Positions 34,919-44,945 of a DNA stretch of 64,000 nt are shown in pieces. The notes below the pieces were generated by a model that saw only the letters and a program-made list of their open reading frames with translations, was not told the origin of the DNA and ran no database searches. The translations under genes were made by a program, and so were the position numbers. Source of the DNA: Gammaproteobacteria bacterium. GTDB lineage: Bacteria > Pseudomonadota > Gammaproteobacteria > Pseudomonadales > Pseudohongiellaceae. Each line of letters begins with the position of its first letter. The stretch's first letter is position 1. The stretch lies in contig JAQWMX010000022.1 in assembly GCA_029246545.1 (NCBI GenBank), forward strand, positions 54,935-118,934. Direction: 5' to 3'.

Positions 34919-37567
34919 CTATGTTTTTTCTGCTAGTTGATCGGCATTAACCCAGCGCCCATCTCGATAAAAAGCTTTCCATTTAGTTGGCTTACCTTCT
35001 TTTTCACTAAGTACATATTGCTCTTTAGCCTTACGACTAAAGCGTACAACAGCCTTATTCCCATCAGGATCTTTAGTCGGCGCCTTCAGAAGGAAATCAT
35101 ATTTTGGATCAATCTTATCTTTATAAGGCAGTAATTCTTCAACTAAGGGAGCTCTTGTTTCTCTGTTTTTAGGAAACTTACTGGCGGCTAAAAATATACC
35201 TGCTGCGCCATCACGTAACACGTAATAGTCCTCAACTTTCAGGCAGATCAGATCTGGCATATGAACCGGATCCATTTTTGGCGGTGCTGGTTCTCCACTG
35301 CGTAAAAGCTTCCTAGTATTTTTACATTCAACATTTGTGCAGGCAAAATATTTTCCAAACCGGCCATTCTTTAACTGCATTTCAGAGCTACACTTATCGC
35401 ATTCTAACAATGGTCCATCGTAGCCTTTTAGTTTAAATTTACCATTCTCAACTTCATAGCCTGAGCATTCAGGGTTATTACCACAGACATGTAATTTACG
35501 TTGCTCATCAATTAAATAAGAGTCCATTGCGGTGTCGCATACTTTGCAATGATGTTTATTAATTAACAAACGTGATTCTGCTTCATCATCAGCATCAATA
35601 CTAATCGCCTCATCACCAGGAGTTAAATTCATTGTTGTTTTACAACGCTCTTTTGGTGGCAAAGCATAGCCAGAACAACCAAGAAATACGCCCGTACTAG
35701 CTGTACGAATTTGCATATCACGCCCACATTCAGGACATGAAATATCAGTATCAGTAGGATTATTAGGGCGTAGACCACCCACTTCTGATTTTGCTTGAGC
35801 TAATTGATCAGTAAAACTGGCGTAGAAATTATCTAATACCGCTATCCAATCTTTTTTACCATTAGCGACCTCATCAAGCTGTTCTTCCATTTGTGCCGTA
35901 AAACCATAGTCGAGCAAATTTGTGAAATTTTCTTGCAAGCGCTCAGTTACAATACCGCCTATTTTTTGCGCATAAAATCGGCGATTTTCTAGAGTGGCAT
36001 AGCCCCTATCTTGGATTGTTGAAATGATTGATGCATAGGTTGAGGGCCTGCCAATACCACGTTTTTCCAATTCTTTTACAAGGCTGGCTTCTGTGTAACG
36101 AGGTGCAGGTTTAGTAAAATGCTGCTTTGGTAATAACTCTTCAAGAGTCATTACATCCCCTACTTTAATATCAGGCAATTCAATGTCGCCATCTTTTGAA
36201 TTCGCAGGAAATACTTTGGTATAACCATCAAATTCCATGATTCGACCTTTAATACGTAATTCATATTCGCTTGCACTAACTGTAATTGTGCTACTTTTGT
36301 AGCGAGCAGGAGTCATTTGACATGCGACGAATTGCTGCCATATCAAGTTATATAAACGCTGAGCATCACGTTCCATCTTTGTTAGAACAGAAGAATTTTC
36401 TGTAACCGTAACTGAGGAAGGCCTGATCGCCTCATGCGCTTCTTGAGCACCTTCTTTGCTCGTGTATGAGATGGGCTGATCCGGCAAATACTTATCACCA
36501 AAATTCTTATTAATGTATTCACGACTCATGTTGACGGCATCTGCACTCAAGTGAGTAGAGTCGGTACGCATATAAGTTATATGTCCAGCTTCGTACAAGC
36601 GTTGCGCCATCATCATGGTTTTCTTAACACTGAAACTTAAACGAGTCGATGCGGCTTGCTGTAAAGTTGAGGTAATAAAAGGGGCTTTTGGCTTCGAAGA
36701 AGTAGGTTTGTCTTCACGTTGTTTAACTGTATAGACTTCATTTTCTAACTGTTTAACAGCCTCGTTAGTAGACTCTTCATTATTTGGTTTAAACTCCTTA
36801 CCCTGAAATTTTAGGACTTGGAAGTTTAGCTTTTCAGACTCTTTATTACTTTGAGTTAAATCGGCGAATAACTCCCAATATTCATCCGGAATAAAAGCTC
36901 TTATTTCATTTTCACGTTCTACAATTAAACGTACAGCAACCGATTGAACGCGTCCGGCTGACAAGCCACGAGCAACTTTCTCCCACAATAATGGCGAAAG
37001 CATAAAACCCACAACCCGATCGAGAAAACGTCGCGCTTGTTGGGCCTCTACATGTTTGATATCAAGCTCACCTGGCTCAGCAAAGGCGGCTTCTACAGCC
37101 TTCTTTGTGATTTCGTTAAAAACAACACGCTGATAACGATCTGGGTCGCCGCCAATTGCTTCTAGTAAATGCCAAGCAATAGCCTCTCCTTCTCTATCCA
37201 AATCTGTTGCTAAATAAATTTTATCTGCCTGCTTGGCTAGTTTCTTCAATTCTCGTACGACTGACTCTTTACCCGGTAAAATCTGGTAATTTGCCTGCCA
37301 ATTGTTTTCAGGATTTATACCCATACGAGCGATTAATTGTTCTTTAGCTTTGCGCGCTTTATGGATGATTTTTTTCTCAGGACTAAGCTTTCGAGTTTCT
37401 GCAGCGGCTTTTGCCCGCGCTTTTGGATCGACTTTTGAACCAGAACCACTGGTTGGCAGATCACGAATATGACCAACACTAGATTTGACAATATAGCTAT
37501 CGCCTAGATATTTATTGATAGTTTTTGCTTTTGCCGGTGACTCGACTATTACTAGAGATTTTTCCAT
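34919..37567 (-). CDS. topA: DNA topoisomerase I (omega)
   Basis: The type IA topoisomerase that relaxes negative supercoils. 882 residues. The TOPRIM domain starts at [20 protein letters not shown] and includes [16 protein letters not shown] near residue 111. [24 protein letters not shown] is the conserved core, and [16 protein letters not shown] contains the active-site tyrosine near residue 328. C-terminal zinc-ribbon repeats are visible: CPECGRDM...[12 protein letters not shown]...CGNNPEC and CDKCSSEM...CTNVEC. Length and architecture match E. coli TopA (865). Confidence 0.96.
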   Translation of the reverse strand: MEKSLVIVESPAKAKTINKYLGDSYIVKSSVGHIRDLPTSGSGSKVDPKARAKAAAETRKLSPEKKIIHKARKAKEQLIARMGINPENNWQANYQILPGKESVVRELKKLAKQADKIYLATDLDREGEAIAWHLLEAIGGDPDRYQRVVFNEITKKAVEAAFAEPGELDIKHVEAQQARRFLDRVVGFMLSPLLWEKVARGLSAGRVQSVAVRLIVERENEIRAFIPDEYWELFADLTQSNKESEKLNFQVLKFQGKEFKPNNEESTNEAVKQLENEVYTVKQREDKPTSSKPKAPFITSTLQQAASTRLSFSVKKTMMMAQRLYEAGHITYMRTDSTHLSADAVNMSREYINKNFGDKYLPDQPISYTSKEGAQEAHEAIRPSSVTVTENSSVLTKMERDAQRLYNLIWQQFVACQMTPARYKSSTITVSASEYELRIKGRIMEFDGYTKVFPANSKDGDIELPDIKVGDVMTLEELLPKQHFTKPAPRYTEASLVKELEKRGIGRPSTYASIISTIQDRGYATLENRRFYAQKIGGIVTERLQENFTNLLDYGFTAQMEEQLDEVANGKKDWIAVLDNFYASFTDQLAQAKSEVGGLRPNNPTDTDISCPECGRDMQIRTASTGVFLGCSGYALPPKERCKTTMNLTPGDEAISIDADDEAESRLLINKHHCKVCDTAMDSYLIDEQRKLHVCGNNPECSGYEVENGKFKLKGYDGPLLECDKCSSEMQLKNGRFGKYFACTNVECKNTRKLLRSGEPAPPKMDPVHMPDLICLKVEDYYVLRDGAAGIFLAASKFPKNRETRAPLVEELLPYKDKIDPKYDFLLKAPTKDPDGNKAVVRFSRKAKEQYVLSEKEGKPTKWKAFYRDGRWVNADQLAEKT

Positions 37568-37821
37568 TACAACTCGTTTTTCATCCTGCTCACATTAACT
37601 CAACAGTTCTTGGGGCGACATAAATAAAGGTTCAATAGCTATTCTGTCAAGCCTTAGTTATCTTGCCTAGTCTCATTAATGCCAGAATAAAGCCAGTATC
37701 TTATTGATATATATGCATATTTTACGTTCGAAAAAAATATTTTCTTTTTTGATGGTAAGGCCCTGCCTAGAAAAGGTCAGCATTAAAACACTACACTTGG
37801 CTAAAGCTTAAGTTTTTTATT

Positions 37822-37843
37822 AAAACCCAAGCGATTTAACGCT
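37822..37843 (-). terminator. Weak hairpin downstream of ilvE
   Basis: On the minus strand AGCG/CGCT (37843-37840 with 37833-37830) has a 6-nt loop and is followed by TGGGTTTT. The stem is short; the call rests on position just after the ilvE stop. The rest of the 280-bp gap to topA holds nothing recognisable beyond AT-rich promoter-like sequence. Confidence 0.3.
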
Positions 37844-37847
37844 GTTT

Positions 37848-38909
37848 TTATAACTTAACTTCCTGCGTCCAATCTAAATGATCTTCACGTTCACCACACT
37901 GCAATTGGCAAAGTAAATCGTACAATTCTTGCATAACAGGCCCAACTTGCTCACCGTTTTCATAAAAATTGTGCCAGCCTTCATCAAACCAAATTTTACC
38001 CACCGGCGAAAGCACAGCAGCGGTGCCGCAAGCAGCAACTTCTACAAAACTATCAACCTCAGCACGTAAATCAATCGCGCGTTCTTCTATTTTCATACCC
38101 AGATCTTGCTCGGCAATTGCCATAATGGAACGCCGCGTTATGCTAGGAAGGATAGCATCTGACTTTGGGGTGATGAGCTTGTTATCAGCTTGGGCAATAA
38201 TAATATTGGCCGAACCAGCCTCTTCTAGATAACGATGTTCAGCCGAATCTAGATATAAGGCTTCATTTGCACCCAGCTCTTTTGCCTTTTTTGTTGCATA
38301 AAGACCCACTGGATAGTTTGCGCCAGCTTTAACATCGCCTGTGCCATGAGGAGCTGCTCTATCAAAGTCTGAAACAGCTAATGAAATTAACGCAAGTCCA
38401 CCACTTTTATAATACGGACCTACCGGTGAAACCATCACTCGAAATTCATAACTCTTGGCTGGTTTCAAGCCCATGTTTTCACCAACACCGATTAACAAAG
38501 GCCTGATATATAGAGAGGCCCCGCTACCATAGGGTGGTATCCAAGATTGGTTTGCCCTAACCGCCTCCATGACACCCTTTAAAAATAACTCATCAGGAAC
38601 AATTGGCATGGATAAGCGTTCAGCAGTAATCGCCATACGTTGAGCATTCAGTTTTGGCCTAAATAAAAGTATTCTGCCGTCTTTGGCAGTTTGAGCTTTT
38701 AGCCCTTCAAAGCATTGTTGTGCGTAATGTAAAGCAGGTGCACCTTCATGAATCTGAATAATCTCAGAAGTAATAAGCTCACCTTCGGACCAGGCATCAT
38801 TTTCATAAATCGCAGAAAACCGAAAATCGGTTTTGGTATATTCAAAACCGAGGTTATTCCAATCGAGATCTTGTTTGGCTGAAGCTTGCACTGCCTTTAC
38901 CTTCATCAT
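37848..38909 (-). CDS. ilvE: Branched-chain amino acid aminotransferase (type II, class IV PLP)
   Basis: Last step of Leu/Ile/Val synthesis and first of their degradation. Conserved elements are LHYAQQCFEGLKAQTAKDG, IYIRPLLIGVGENMGLKPA, the PLP-lysine region DVKAGANYPVGLYATKKAKE near residue 195 and EEAGSANIIIA. About 353 residues places it in the larger BCAT group rather than E. coli IlvE (309). The start is uncertain: an ATG at 38927 lies inside a perfect TATAAT, so if that is the -10 box the real start is the ATG at 38909 or 38906; I use 38909. Confidence 0.92.
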   Translation of the reverse strand: MMKVKAVQASAKQDLDWNNLGFEYTKTDFRFSAIYENDAWSEGELITSEIIQIHEGAPALHYAQQCFEGLKAQTAKDGRILLFRPKLNAQRMAITAERLSMPIVPDELFLKGVMEAVRANQSWIPPYGSGASLYIRPLLIGVGENMGLKPAKSYEFRVMVSPVGPYYKSGGLALISLAVSDFDRAAPHGTGDVKAGANYPVGLYATKKAKELGANEALYLDSAEHRYLEEAGSANIIIAQADNKLITPKSDAILPSITRRSIMAIAEQDLGMKIEERAIDLRAEVDSFVEVAACGTAAVLSPVGKIWFDEGWHNFYENGEQVGPVMQELYDLLCQLQCGEREDHLDWTQEVKL

Positions 38910-39118
38910 TTCTAAAAAAAGACGCATTATAGCGGCATGATTTACGTTTCACACAAGTTTTTTAATAGTAGCGGTTTAATAGTAAGATAATTTAAAATTT
39001 AAGTACTTTTAAGGCTTACTTTCCTATTTTTCGGTTTTATTTCATCGTGTAATAGCTTACTAATATTTTTATCTAGCAATCTTGTCATCTACACCATAAT
39101 ATTGCCGCCTTTCTAACA

Positions 39119-39937
39119 ATGAGTAGTAAGCAAGTAGTGCAATTACAGAGTCAAACATTAATAGACATAGGCGCCAATCTCAGCCACGAAAGCTTTCGAG
39201 ACGATTTTGACGAAACTATTGAGCGTGCTAAACAAGCAAGGATAGAGAAACTCATCCTCACCGGCACTAATATAGCTAGTAATCAAAGAGCTATCGAGCT
39301 TTGCCAGCTTTATCCGGACTATTTATTCAGCACTGTTGGGCTTCACCCTCATGAAGCTAGCAACATCACTGATGCAGTTATTTCAGAATTACGTGAGCAA
39401 GCCAGCCATAGTTGTGTAAAATCGCTGGGAGAGACTGGCTTAGACTTTAATCGTAATTATTCACCATCAGACAAACAAGAAAAGTCCTTTATTGAGCAGT
39501 TAATTTTGGCCGTTGAACTAAAAATGCCTCTGTTTTTACATCAACGAGATGCGCATAAACGTTTTTTACCCATTTTAAAAGATTATAGAGACCAACTTTC
39601 CAGAGTTGTTGTACATTGCTTTACCGGCACAAAAGAAGAGCTTTTTGATTACCTTGATATAGACTTATATATTGGTATAACTGGTTGGATTTGTGATGAG
39701 CGTCGTGGACAATCATTGCATCCCTTGCTAAAAGAAATACCCAATAATCGTCTAATGTTGGAAACTGATGCGCCCTATCTCATGCCACGTAATATAATGC
39801 CAAAACCAGATAGCAGACGTAATGAACCGGCAAACTTGCCTTATGTTTTAGCAAAAGTGTCAGAATGCCTAGATAAAAGCCCAGAAAGTGTGGCGAAACA
39901 GACATCTATCAACGCTAGGGATTTTTTTGCCCTATGA
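39119..39937 (+). CDS. tatD: TatD-family metal-dependent deoxyribonuclease
   Basis: The 272-residue TIM-barrel hydrolase has DIGANLSHESFRDDFDE near residue 16 (E. coli TatD also has DIG-NL rather than DxHxH), STVGLHPHEAS near residue 74, KSLGETGLDFNRNYSP near residue 101, MPLFLHQRDAH near residue 139, VVHCFTG near residue 164 and LMLETDAPYLMPRN near residue 217. These supply the metal ligands of 3'-5' DNA/RNA exonuclease TatD. It shares an intergenic promoter region with ilvE (divergent). The next gene starts 22 bp downstream. Confidence 0.9.
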   Translation: MSSKQVVQLQSQTLIDIGANLSHESFRDDFDETIERAKQARIEKLILTGTNIASNQRAIELCQLYPDYLFSTVGLHPHEASNITDAVISELREQASHSCVKSLGETGLDFNRNYSPSDKQEKSFIEQLILAVELKMPLFLHQRDAHKRFLPILKDYRDQLSRVVVHCFTGTKEELFDYLDIDLYIGITGWICDERRGQSLHPLLKEIPNNRLMLETDAPYLMPRNIMPKPDSRRNEPANLPYVLAKVSECLDKSPESVAKQTSINARDFFAL

Positions 39938-39959
39938 ATTTTGTTATATTTCCCGACTT

Positions 39960-40967
39960 ATGAAAAAAAGGCGATTCTTACAAGCTCTTGTTGCAGCCGG
40001 TGCAGTTTCTGTAGTCTCTACCCAGTCCATCCGGTCTAGGCTTGGTGGAAACAGAGTGCTGGTTACACAAGATCCGAATTCAACTATTGTTCCTGTAGTT
40101 GAACCGCCTCTTATTGAAAGCCCATCAGGTATGATCATTGATCAAAAGCCACCTGAACCACAAGCCATCATTTTAGAAGAAACCGTACTAGAAGAAGGCT
40201 TTAAACATACTGAAAGAGATGTTGATCTTGACGACCTTGAAGACACAGAAGTCGATGAGTATCTAGCTAAAATTCGCAATTTTGATGCCGATTTCAATAA
40301 TGATATTTATTTGCCAGTTGGACAAACAGGACTACTAATTAGCACGATAAACCGGCTAGAACGTGTTCAAGCCTATGCAGGCCATGGAAATTTCAATCTG
40401 ATTGGTTTTGATGAAATGCTCTTTTTTGCACGAAATTAGGAAGTAATTGGTGCATTCGAAAAAGCTGAATTAGATTTCCTTGAAGAAGTATTCTTTACCG
40501 ATGCCAATCAATATGGTTTTTTTGGTGAAAAAGTGACACCTGAACTTACTACCCGCATTCCAATCCCTGACGTTGTAAAAATTCTAGGTAGCGGGCATTA
40601 CTTACTCAGAGGTTCTTCATATAATCTATATCAACAAATCAGACAGGATGTAGGACAGCAATTATTATTGACCTCAGGCATTAGGAATGTAGTTAAACAA
40701 ATACATTTGTTTTTAGCTAAATCTCTACAATCTGAACTAAATTTATCTAAGGCTTCTCGCTCTTTGGCTCCTCCGGGACATTCTTTTCACTGCATTGGTG
40801 ATTTTGATGTAGGCAAAACTGGTCTAGGTGAATTGAATTTTACGGAAGACTTTTCGCGCACCGAAGAATTCATGCGCATGGTCAATTTAGGTTATATCGA
40901 TATCCGATACACTGATACCAACCTCTATGGTGTTAGGTACGAACCCTGGCATATTAAAATTGGTTGA
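39960..40967 (+). pseudogene. Tat-exported M15-type D-Ala-D-Ala carboxypeptidase-like protein, interrupted by in-frame TAG
   Basis: One frame from ATG 39960 to TGA 40967 encodes a ~335-codon protein with a single amber codon at 40437-40439. The N-terminus MKKRRFLQALVAAGAVSVVS is a twin-arginine-type signal; a disordered acidic stretch follows. After the TAG, LLLTSGIRNVVKQIHLFLAK, SLAPPGHSFHCIGDFDVGK and YEPWHIKI match the VanY/M15 peptidase family (zinc ligands in SFHCIGDFD and PWH). The upstream half up to FDEMLFFARN and the downstream half from EVIGAFEKAELDFLEE read as one continuous family member. The TAG replaces one residue (CAG to TAG would do). The catalytic half is after the stop, so the gene is probably inactive unless suppressed or mis-sequenced. 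Confidence 0.8.
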
Positions 40968-41014
40968 TTGTTTGTTTAGCTCATTGATTAAATAAGTATT
41001 CTTTTCCGATTTAT

Positions 41015-41263
41015 CTATAGTAAGAAAACGCTTAACTCCTCATCTGTAAAAGGCCAGGCTAATTCTTTAATTTCTTCTTGAAATTTTAGCACCGGTATGC
41101 GAACCGCATATTTTTCCATCAAGGTGTCAGAGTCGCTGATTTCCACGGCAACCAACCTTAAATTTATAATTTCTTGCTGGTTTATCAATTCATTTATTAT
41201 GGCAGCAGCTTCATCGCATAAATGACAACCAAGCGTTGTATATAAATTCAACACCCGCATCAT
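41015..41263 (-). CDS. Glutaredoxin-like protein (DUF836 type)
   Basis: The 82-residue thioredoxin-fold protein has the redox motif in YTTLGCHLCDEA (CxxC near residue 14) and the conserved cis-proline region YAVRIPVLKF near residue 55. It resembles the short glutaredoxin-family proteins that follow pyrD in many gammaproteobacteria. Its start overlaps the pyrD stop as TAATG, indicating translational coupling. A second ATG follows immediately. No partner is identified. Confidence 0.82.
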   Translation of the reverse strand: MMRVLNLYTTLGCHLCDEAAAIINELINQQEIINLRLVAVEISDSDTLMEKYAVRIPVLKFQEEIKELAWPFTDEELSVFLL

Positions 41264-42279
41264 TAAGTCTCTTGCTTGGCTTTTAAGGCCTCACCAATTA
41301 ATTTGGGGCCTTTATAAATAAAACCTGTGTAAATTTGAAGCAAGCTTGCGCCTGCCTTTAATTTAGCTTGAGCGCTAGCCTGATCGGTAATTCCACCGAC
41401 TCCGATAATTGGAATAGTTCCATGTAAGTGATTTCTTAATATTTTTACAATTGATTCTGATTGCGCTGCTAGTGGCTCACCACTTAATCCTCCAGCCTCA
41501 TTAACTAATACTGTTTCATTAAGCCCTTGCCTGCTTATGGTTGTATTGGTTGCAACCACACCGTCCATATTGTTTTCTAATAAAGCCTGTGCAATATCCT
41601 GACATTCTTTTGCATTTAGGTCAGGTGCAATTTTCAATAACAAAGGCACATGCCTTTCATGCTTTAGCGATAAAACATGCTGCTCATTTTTGAGGATGTT
41701 TAATAATTTATTCAACTCTTCGCCAAACTGTAATGCCCTCAAGCCTGGCGTGTTTGGGGAAGAGAGATTAACGACTATGTAATCAGCATAAGCATAAAGT
41801 TCACGTAAGCAGAACAGATAATCTTCATACGCTTGTTCGAGTGGCGTGGAAAAGTTCTTACCTATATTCACGCCAATAATGCCTTGATAGCGCCTGTTTT
41901 TTAGGCGCTGAATCATGTGTTCTACGCCTTTATTATTAAAGCCCATACGATTGATCAGAGCATGATCTTTAGTAAGTCTAAATAAGCGTGGCTTAGCATT
42001 GCCAGATTGCGCTTTTGGGGTGACTGTTCCTACTTCTAAAAAGCCAAACCCTAAAGCGCCAAGAGCATCTATATAATCTGCATTTTTATCCAGCCCTGCG
42101 GCTAAACCTACAGAGTTTTTAAACTGCAAACCAAAAACTTCAGTAACCTCACCTTTTTCCTCAGGAGCAAGAAATGAAGCTAGCCCAAGCCAATTAAGAA
42201 CCTTCAAGCCTTTTAAGCCAAAATGGTGTGAAAACTCTGCTGGGAAAAGAAAAAGAAAGCGTTGGATCAGTGTGTACAA
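41263..42279 (-). CDS. pyrD: Dihydroorotate dehydrogenase (quinone), class 2
   Basis: The FMN enzyme of pyrimidine synthesis, peripheral on the inner membrane. 338 residues. The N-terminal amphipathic helices (YTLIQRFLFLFPAEFSHHFG) are the quinone/membrane domain of class 2 enzymes. FGLQFKNSVGLAAGLDKNAD near residue 49, NRMGFNNKG near residue 110 and IVVNLSSPNTPGLRALQ near residue 170 (catalytic serine loop) are canonical, as is GVGGITDQASAQAKLKAGAS for FMN phosphate binding. Length equals E. coli PyrD (336). Confidence 0.95.
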   Translation of the reverse strand: MYTLIQRFLFLFPAEFSHHFGLKGLKVLNWLGLASFLAPEEKGEVTEVFGLQFKNSVGLAAGLDKNADYIDALGALGFGFLEVGTVTPKAQSGNAKPRLFRLTKDHALINRMGFNNKGVEHMIQRLKNRRYQGIIGVNIGKNFSTPLEQAYEDYLFCLRELYAYADYIVVNLSSPNTPGLRALQFGEELNKLLNILKNEQHVLSLKHERHVPLLLKIAPDLNAKECQDIAQALLENNMDGVVATNTTISRQGLNETVLVNEAGGLSGEPLAAQSESIVKILRNHLHGTIPIIGVGGITDQASAQAKLKAGASLLQIYTGFIYKGPKLIGEALKAKQET

Positions 42280-42464
42280 AATAGCCCTACTCCATATTTA
42301 ATCCACAATATAGTGCTTGAATTAAAAAGTCACAAGCAAGAAATTTAAACTCCTTAATTACCAATGGATTCAGGTCTTTTGTGGATGTTTAAGGTATCAT
42401 GTGCGACTTTATTTCAAGCACGAAAATAGAAAGTTAATCTCAACCCGCAGTAAGAGAATAAATT

Positions 42465-43424
42465 ATGCCGCAAAAAGAAATGATTGGAGCTTTAAAAGAC
42501 TGGCTCTCTCAGCAAATTATTGGTCAGGAAAAACTTTTAGATCGTTTATTGATAGCACTTCTTGCCGATGGGCATCTACTGGTTGAAGGAGCCCCAGGCC
42601 TTGCAAAAACGAAAGCAATTAAGGATCTCTCTTTAGCTATTGAAGGCGACTTTCATCGAGTTCAATTTACTCCTGACCTTTTGCCTAGTGATATTACGGG
42701 TACAGAGATTTACCGACCAGAAGACGGCAGCTTTACTTTTCAACAAGGCCCTATTTTTCATAATTTAGTCCTAGCAGATGAGATCAATCGTGCCCCAGCT
42801 AAAGTCCAATCAGCATTGCTAGAAGCAATGGCTGAGCATCAGGTCAGTGTCGGCAGAGAAACATTCCAATTACCCGAGCTTTTCTTAGTAATGGCCACAC
42901 AAAACCCGATCGAGCAAGAAGGTACTTACCCTCTTCCAGAAGCTCAATTAGACCGTTTTCTTATGCATGTTACAGTTGATTATCCAGATACCGAAGCAGA
43001 GAGAAAAATTCTACACTTGGTTCGTGATGAGGCCATGCATAAAAATCCAACACCTCCTTCAATAGTGCCACAAAAGGCTTTGTTTGCTGCGCGCCAAGAA
43101 GTGCTCAATATACATATGGCTGAAGCTTTAGAAGAATATATCCTGCAATTGGTTATGGCGACCCGTAACCCAGCACCTTACAGTGAAGAACTGAGTAATT
43201 GGATTGATTATGGCGCCAGCCCACGTGGTACCATTTCACTAGATATCTGTTCAAGGGCTCATGCCTGGTTAAAAGGTAAAGATTTTGTTAGCCCTGAAGA
43301 TGTACATGAAATCTTCCATGACGTACTACGTCACCGTGTACTTATAAGTTTTGAAGCAGAAGCTGCTGGTATCGATGCAGACAGAGTTTTAGATGAAGTA
43401 TTAACCCTGGTGCCCTCAGCTTAG
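42465..43424 (+). CDS. MoxR-family AAA+ ATPase
   Basis: First gene of a Bat-type operon. Of 319 residues, LLVEGAPGLAKTKAIKDL near residue 38 is the Walker A, LVLADEINRAPAKVQSALLE near residue 101 the Walker B plus sensor region, and LVMATQNPIEQEGTYPLPEAQLDRF the MoxR signature, followed by SPRGTISLDICSRAHAWLKG in the lid domain. MoxR ATPases with DUF58 and VWA proteins act as chaperone-like modules for maturation or stress tolerance at the envelope. Direct targets are unknown. It is divergent from pyrD across 185 bp. Confidence 0.92.
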   Translation: MPQKEMIGALKDWLSQQIIGQEKLLDRLLIALLADGHLLVEGAPGLAKTKAIKDLSLAIEGDFHRVQFTPDLLPSDITGTEIYRPEDGSFTFQQGPIFHNLVLADEINRAPAKVQSALLEAMAEHQVSVGRETFQLPELFLVMATQNPIEQEGTYPLPEAQLDRFLMHVTVDYPDTEAERKILHLVRDEAMHKNPTPPSIVPQKALFAARQEVLNIHMAEALEEYILQLVMATRNPAPYSEELSNWIDYGASPRGTISLDICSRAHAWLKGKDFVSPEDVHEIFHDVLRHRVLISFEAEAAGIDADRVLDEVLTLVPSA

Positions 43425-43437
43425 GGCATAGACTCAG

Positions 43438-44406
43438 ATGTCACGTAAACGCGAATTAAACATTCAACACGACCAGTTCCGTTGTCGCGGGGCTATGTTG
43501 GATTTACAACAATTATTAGACCAACGTCATGTCGCTAGAGCGCTTGAACTCTATTATCAGTCCCGTTCGCGTTTAGGCATGTCTGGATCACATATTTCTA
43601 AGGCTAAAGGCCGGGGTGTTGATTTTGAAGAACATCGCGCTTACCAAGCTGGTGACGATATACGTAGTATCGATTGGCGTGTCACTGCTCGTACTGGTAG
43701 ACCATTTACTAAGATTTTTCGTGAAGAACGAGAAAGACCGGTCATTATTGGTGTCGACCAAAGTCACCACATGTATTTCGGCAGCCAGGTTAGTTTCAAG
43801 TCAGTTATAGCAGCAGAAGTGGCTGCAATTTTATGTTGGTTGACAGTTGATAACGGCGATAGAGTCGGCGGTGTCGTCTATTCTGACGCTGCCAGTGAGA
43901 TGGTGAAGCCGCGTCGCGGAAAACGTTCAGCTTTACGCTTCTTAAGTCTACTTGCAGACTATAACCAAAATTTAGTCTCTCAACATAAACCCTCAGCAGA
44001 TTCTGCTGCAAAATCCAGTTTACGTGATGCTTTGGAGCATATTTACAGGATCACTCGGCCTGGTTCAACTATTTATCTAGTTAGTGATTTTAGTGATATG
44101 GATCAGGTATGTCTGAAATATATCCAGCAACTATCACTACACAATAACCTTTCATGTATATTTATTTACGACATACTAGAAACTCAGCTACCTCAACCAG
44201 GTGTTTACAATATTACAAATGGTGATGAGATGGATACTATTGACACTTACACCTCTCAAGTAAGAGAGTCTTATCATCAGGCATTTGAAGAAAAATTAGA
44301 AAACTTACGTACTGAATTAACATTATTAAAAATCCCTTTAATAAGCTTGAGAACTGACCAAGTAGTTTTGGAACAATTGGAAAAATGGAATCAGAAGACC
44401 CCTTAA
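43438..44406 (+). CDS. DUF58 domain protein of MoxR/Bat operon
   Basis: The 322-residue soluble protein has the DUF58 core: GRGVDFEEHRAYQAGDDIRS followed by IDWRVTARTGRPFTKIF near residue 78, and a VWA-like fold afterwards (VIIGVDQSHHMYFG; IYLVSDFSDM) with a partially degenerate MIDAS (DQSHH in place of DxSxS). It starts 14 bp after moxR and overlaps the next ORF by 22 bp. It is probably the partner of the ATPase. Confidence 0.88.
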   Translation: MSRKRELNIQHDQFRCRGAMLDLQQLLDQRHVARALELYYQSRSRLGMSGSHISKAKGRGVDFEEHRAYQAGDDIRSIDWRVTARTGRPFTKIFREERERPVIIGVDQSHHMYFGSQVSFKSVIAAEVAAILCWLTVDNGDRVGGVVYSDAASEMVKPRRGKRSALRFLSLLADYNQNLVSQHKPSADSAAKSSLRDALEHIYRITRPGSTIYLVSDFSDMDQVCLKYIQQLSLHNNLSCIFIYDILETQLPQPGVYNITNGDEMDTIDTYTSQVRESYHQAFEEKLENLRTELTLLKIPLISLRTDQVVLEQLEKWNQKTP

Positions 44407-44945
44407 GTCTATTAGCAGATATTCATCTGCCTGACCCGGTAAGCATTTGGCCTTTAGCGCCAGGCTGGTGGCTTGTTATTGCATTAATTTTAGTGGGTTT
44501 ATGCTGGCTAGGTTTACAATCATTACGAATAATTATATTGAATCGACGCCTACAAACAGCTCAACGAGAACTTGAAAAATCCATTAATATCTATCGTGAC
44601 ACTATTAACAATAAAGATAGCGACCAAAATGAAGCAGGACTGAACTACCTATATGCCGTGAATGCCGTATTAAATAGAGTTGCTCTTTCTACGTCACCAA
44701 AACAATCTCGCAAAATTGCCAAACTCACAGGAAATTCTTGGCTTGAATACCTCGACCAGTCATACGTTGGCACCGATTTTAAAGACGGCCCGGGCAAAGT
44801 ACTAGCAGAAGGTCAGTACCGTCCGATTTTTAGTGGCGAAGTAGAAGCTCTATATACTCTGGCACAAAGCTGGATTAATTCTTGTTACAAAGGAAGAAAT
44901 GCTACTAAATCAGCTACTATAAAAAACATCGAGGTGGCTGCGTGA
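44385..44945 (+). CDS. DUF4381 family membrane protein
   Basis: The 186-residue protein starts with DPLSLLADIHLPDPVSIWPL, the standard opening of DUF4381 proteins, followed by one transmembrane helix (GWWLVIALILVGLCWLGLQS) and a basic cytoplasmic domain. It is always found between DUF58 and the VWA genes in Bat-type operons. It overlaps both neighbours (22 bp and 4 bp), so the operon is translationally coupled. Function unknown. Confidence 0.85.
   Translation: MESEDPLSLLADIHLPDPVSIWPLAPGWWLVIALILVGLCWLGLQSLRIIILNRRLQTAQRELEKSINIYRDTINNKDSDQNEAGLNYLYAVNAVLNRVALSTSPKQSRKIAKLTGNSWLEYLDQSYVGTDFKDGPGKVLAEGQYRPIFSGEVEALYTLAQSWINSCYKGRNATKSATIKNIEVAA

Noticed and set aside
39888..39959. Upstream ATG extension of the M15-type gene overlapping tatD
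   Set aside because: The Tat-type signal starts at the ATG at 39960; the upstream codons are the out-of-frame end of tatD.
40437..40439. Genome-wide TAG reassignment
   Set aside because: Ordinary genes such as cofD and the Rdx frame end at TAG, and only one gene is interrupted by it.
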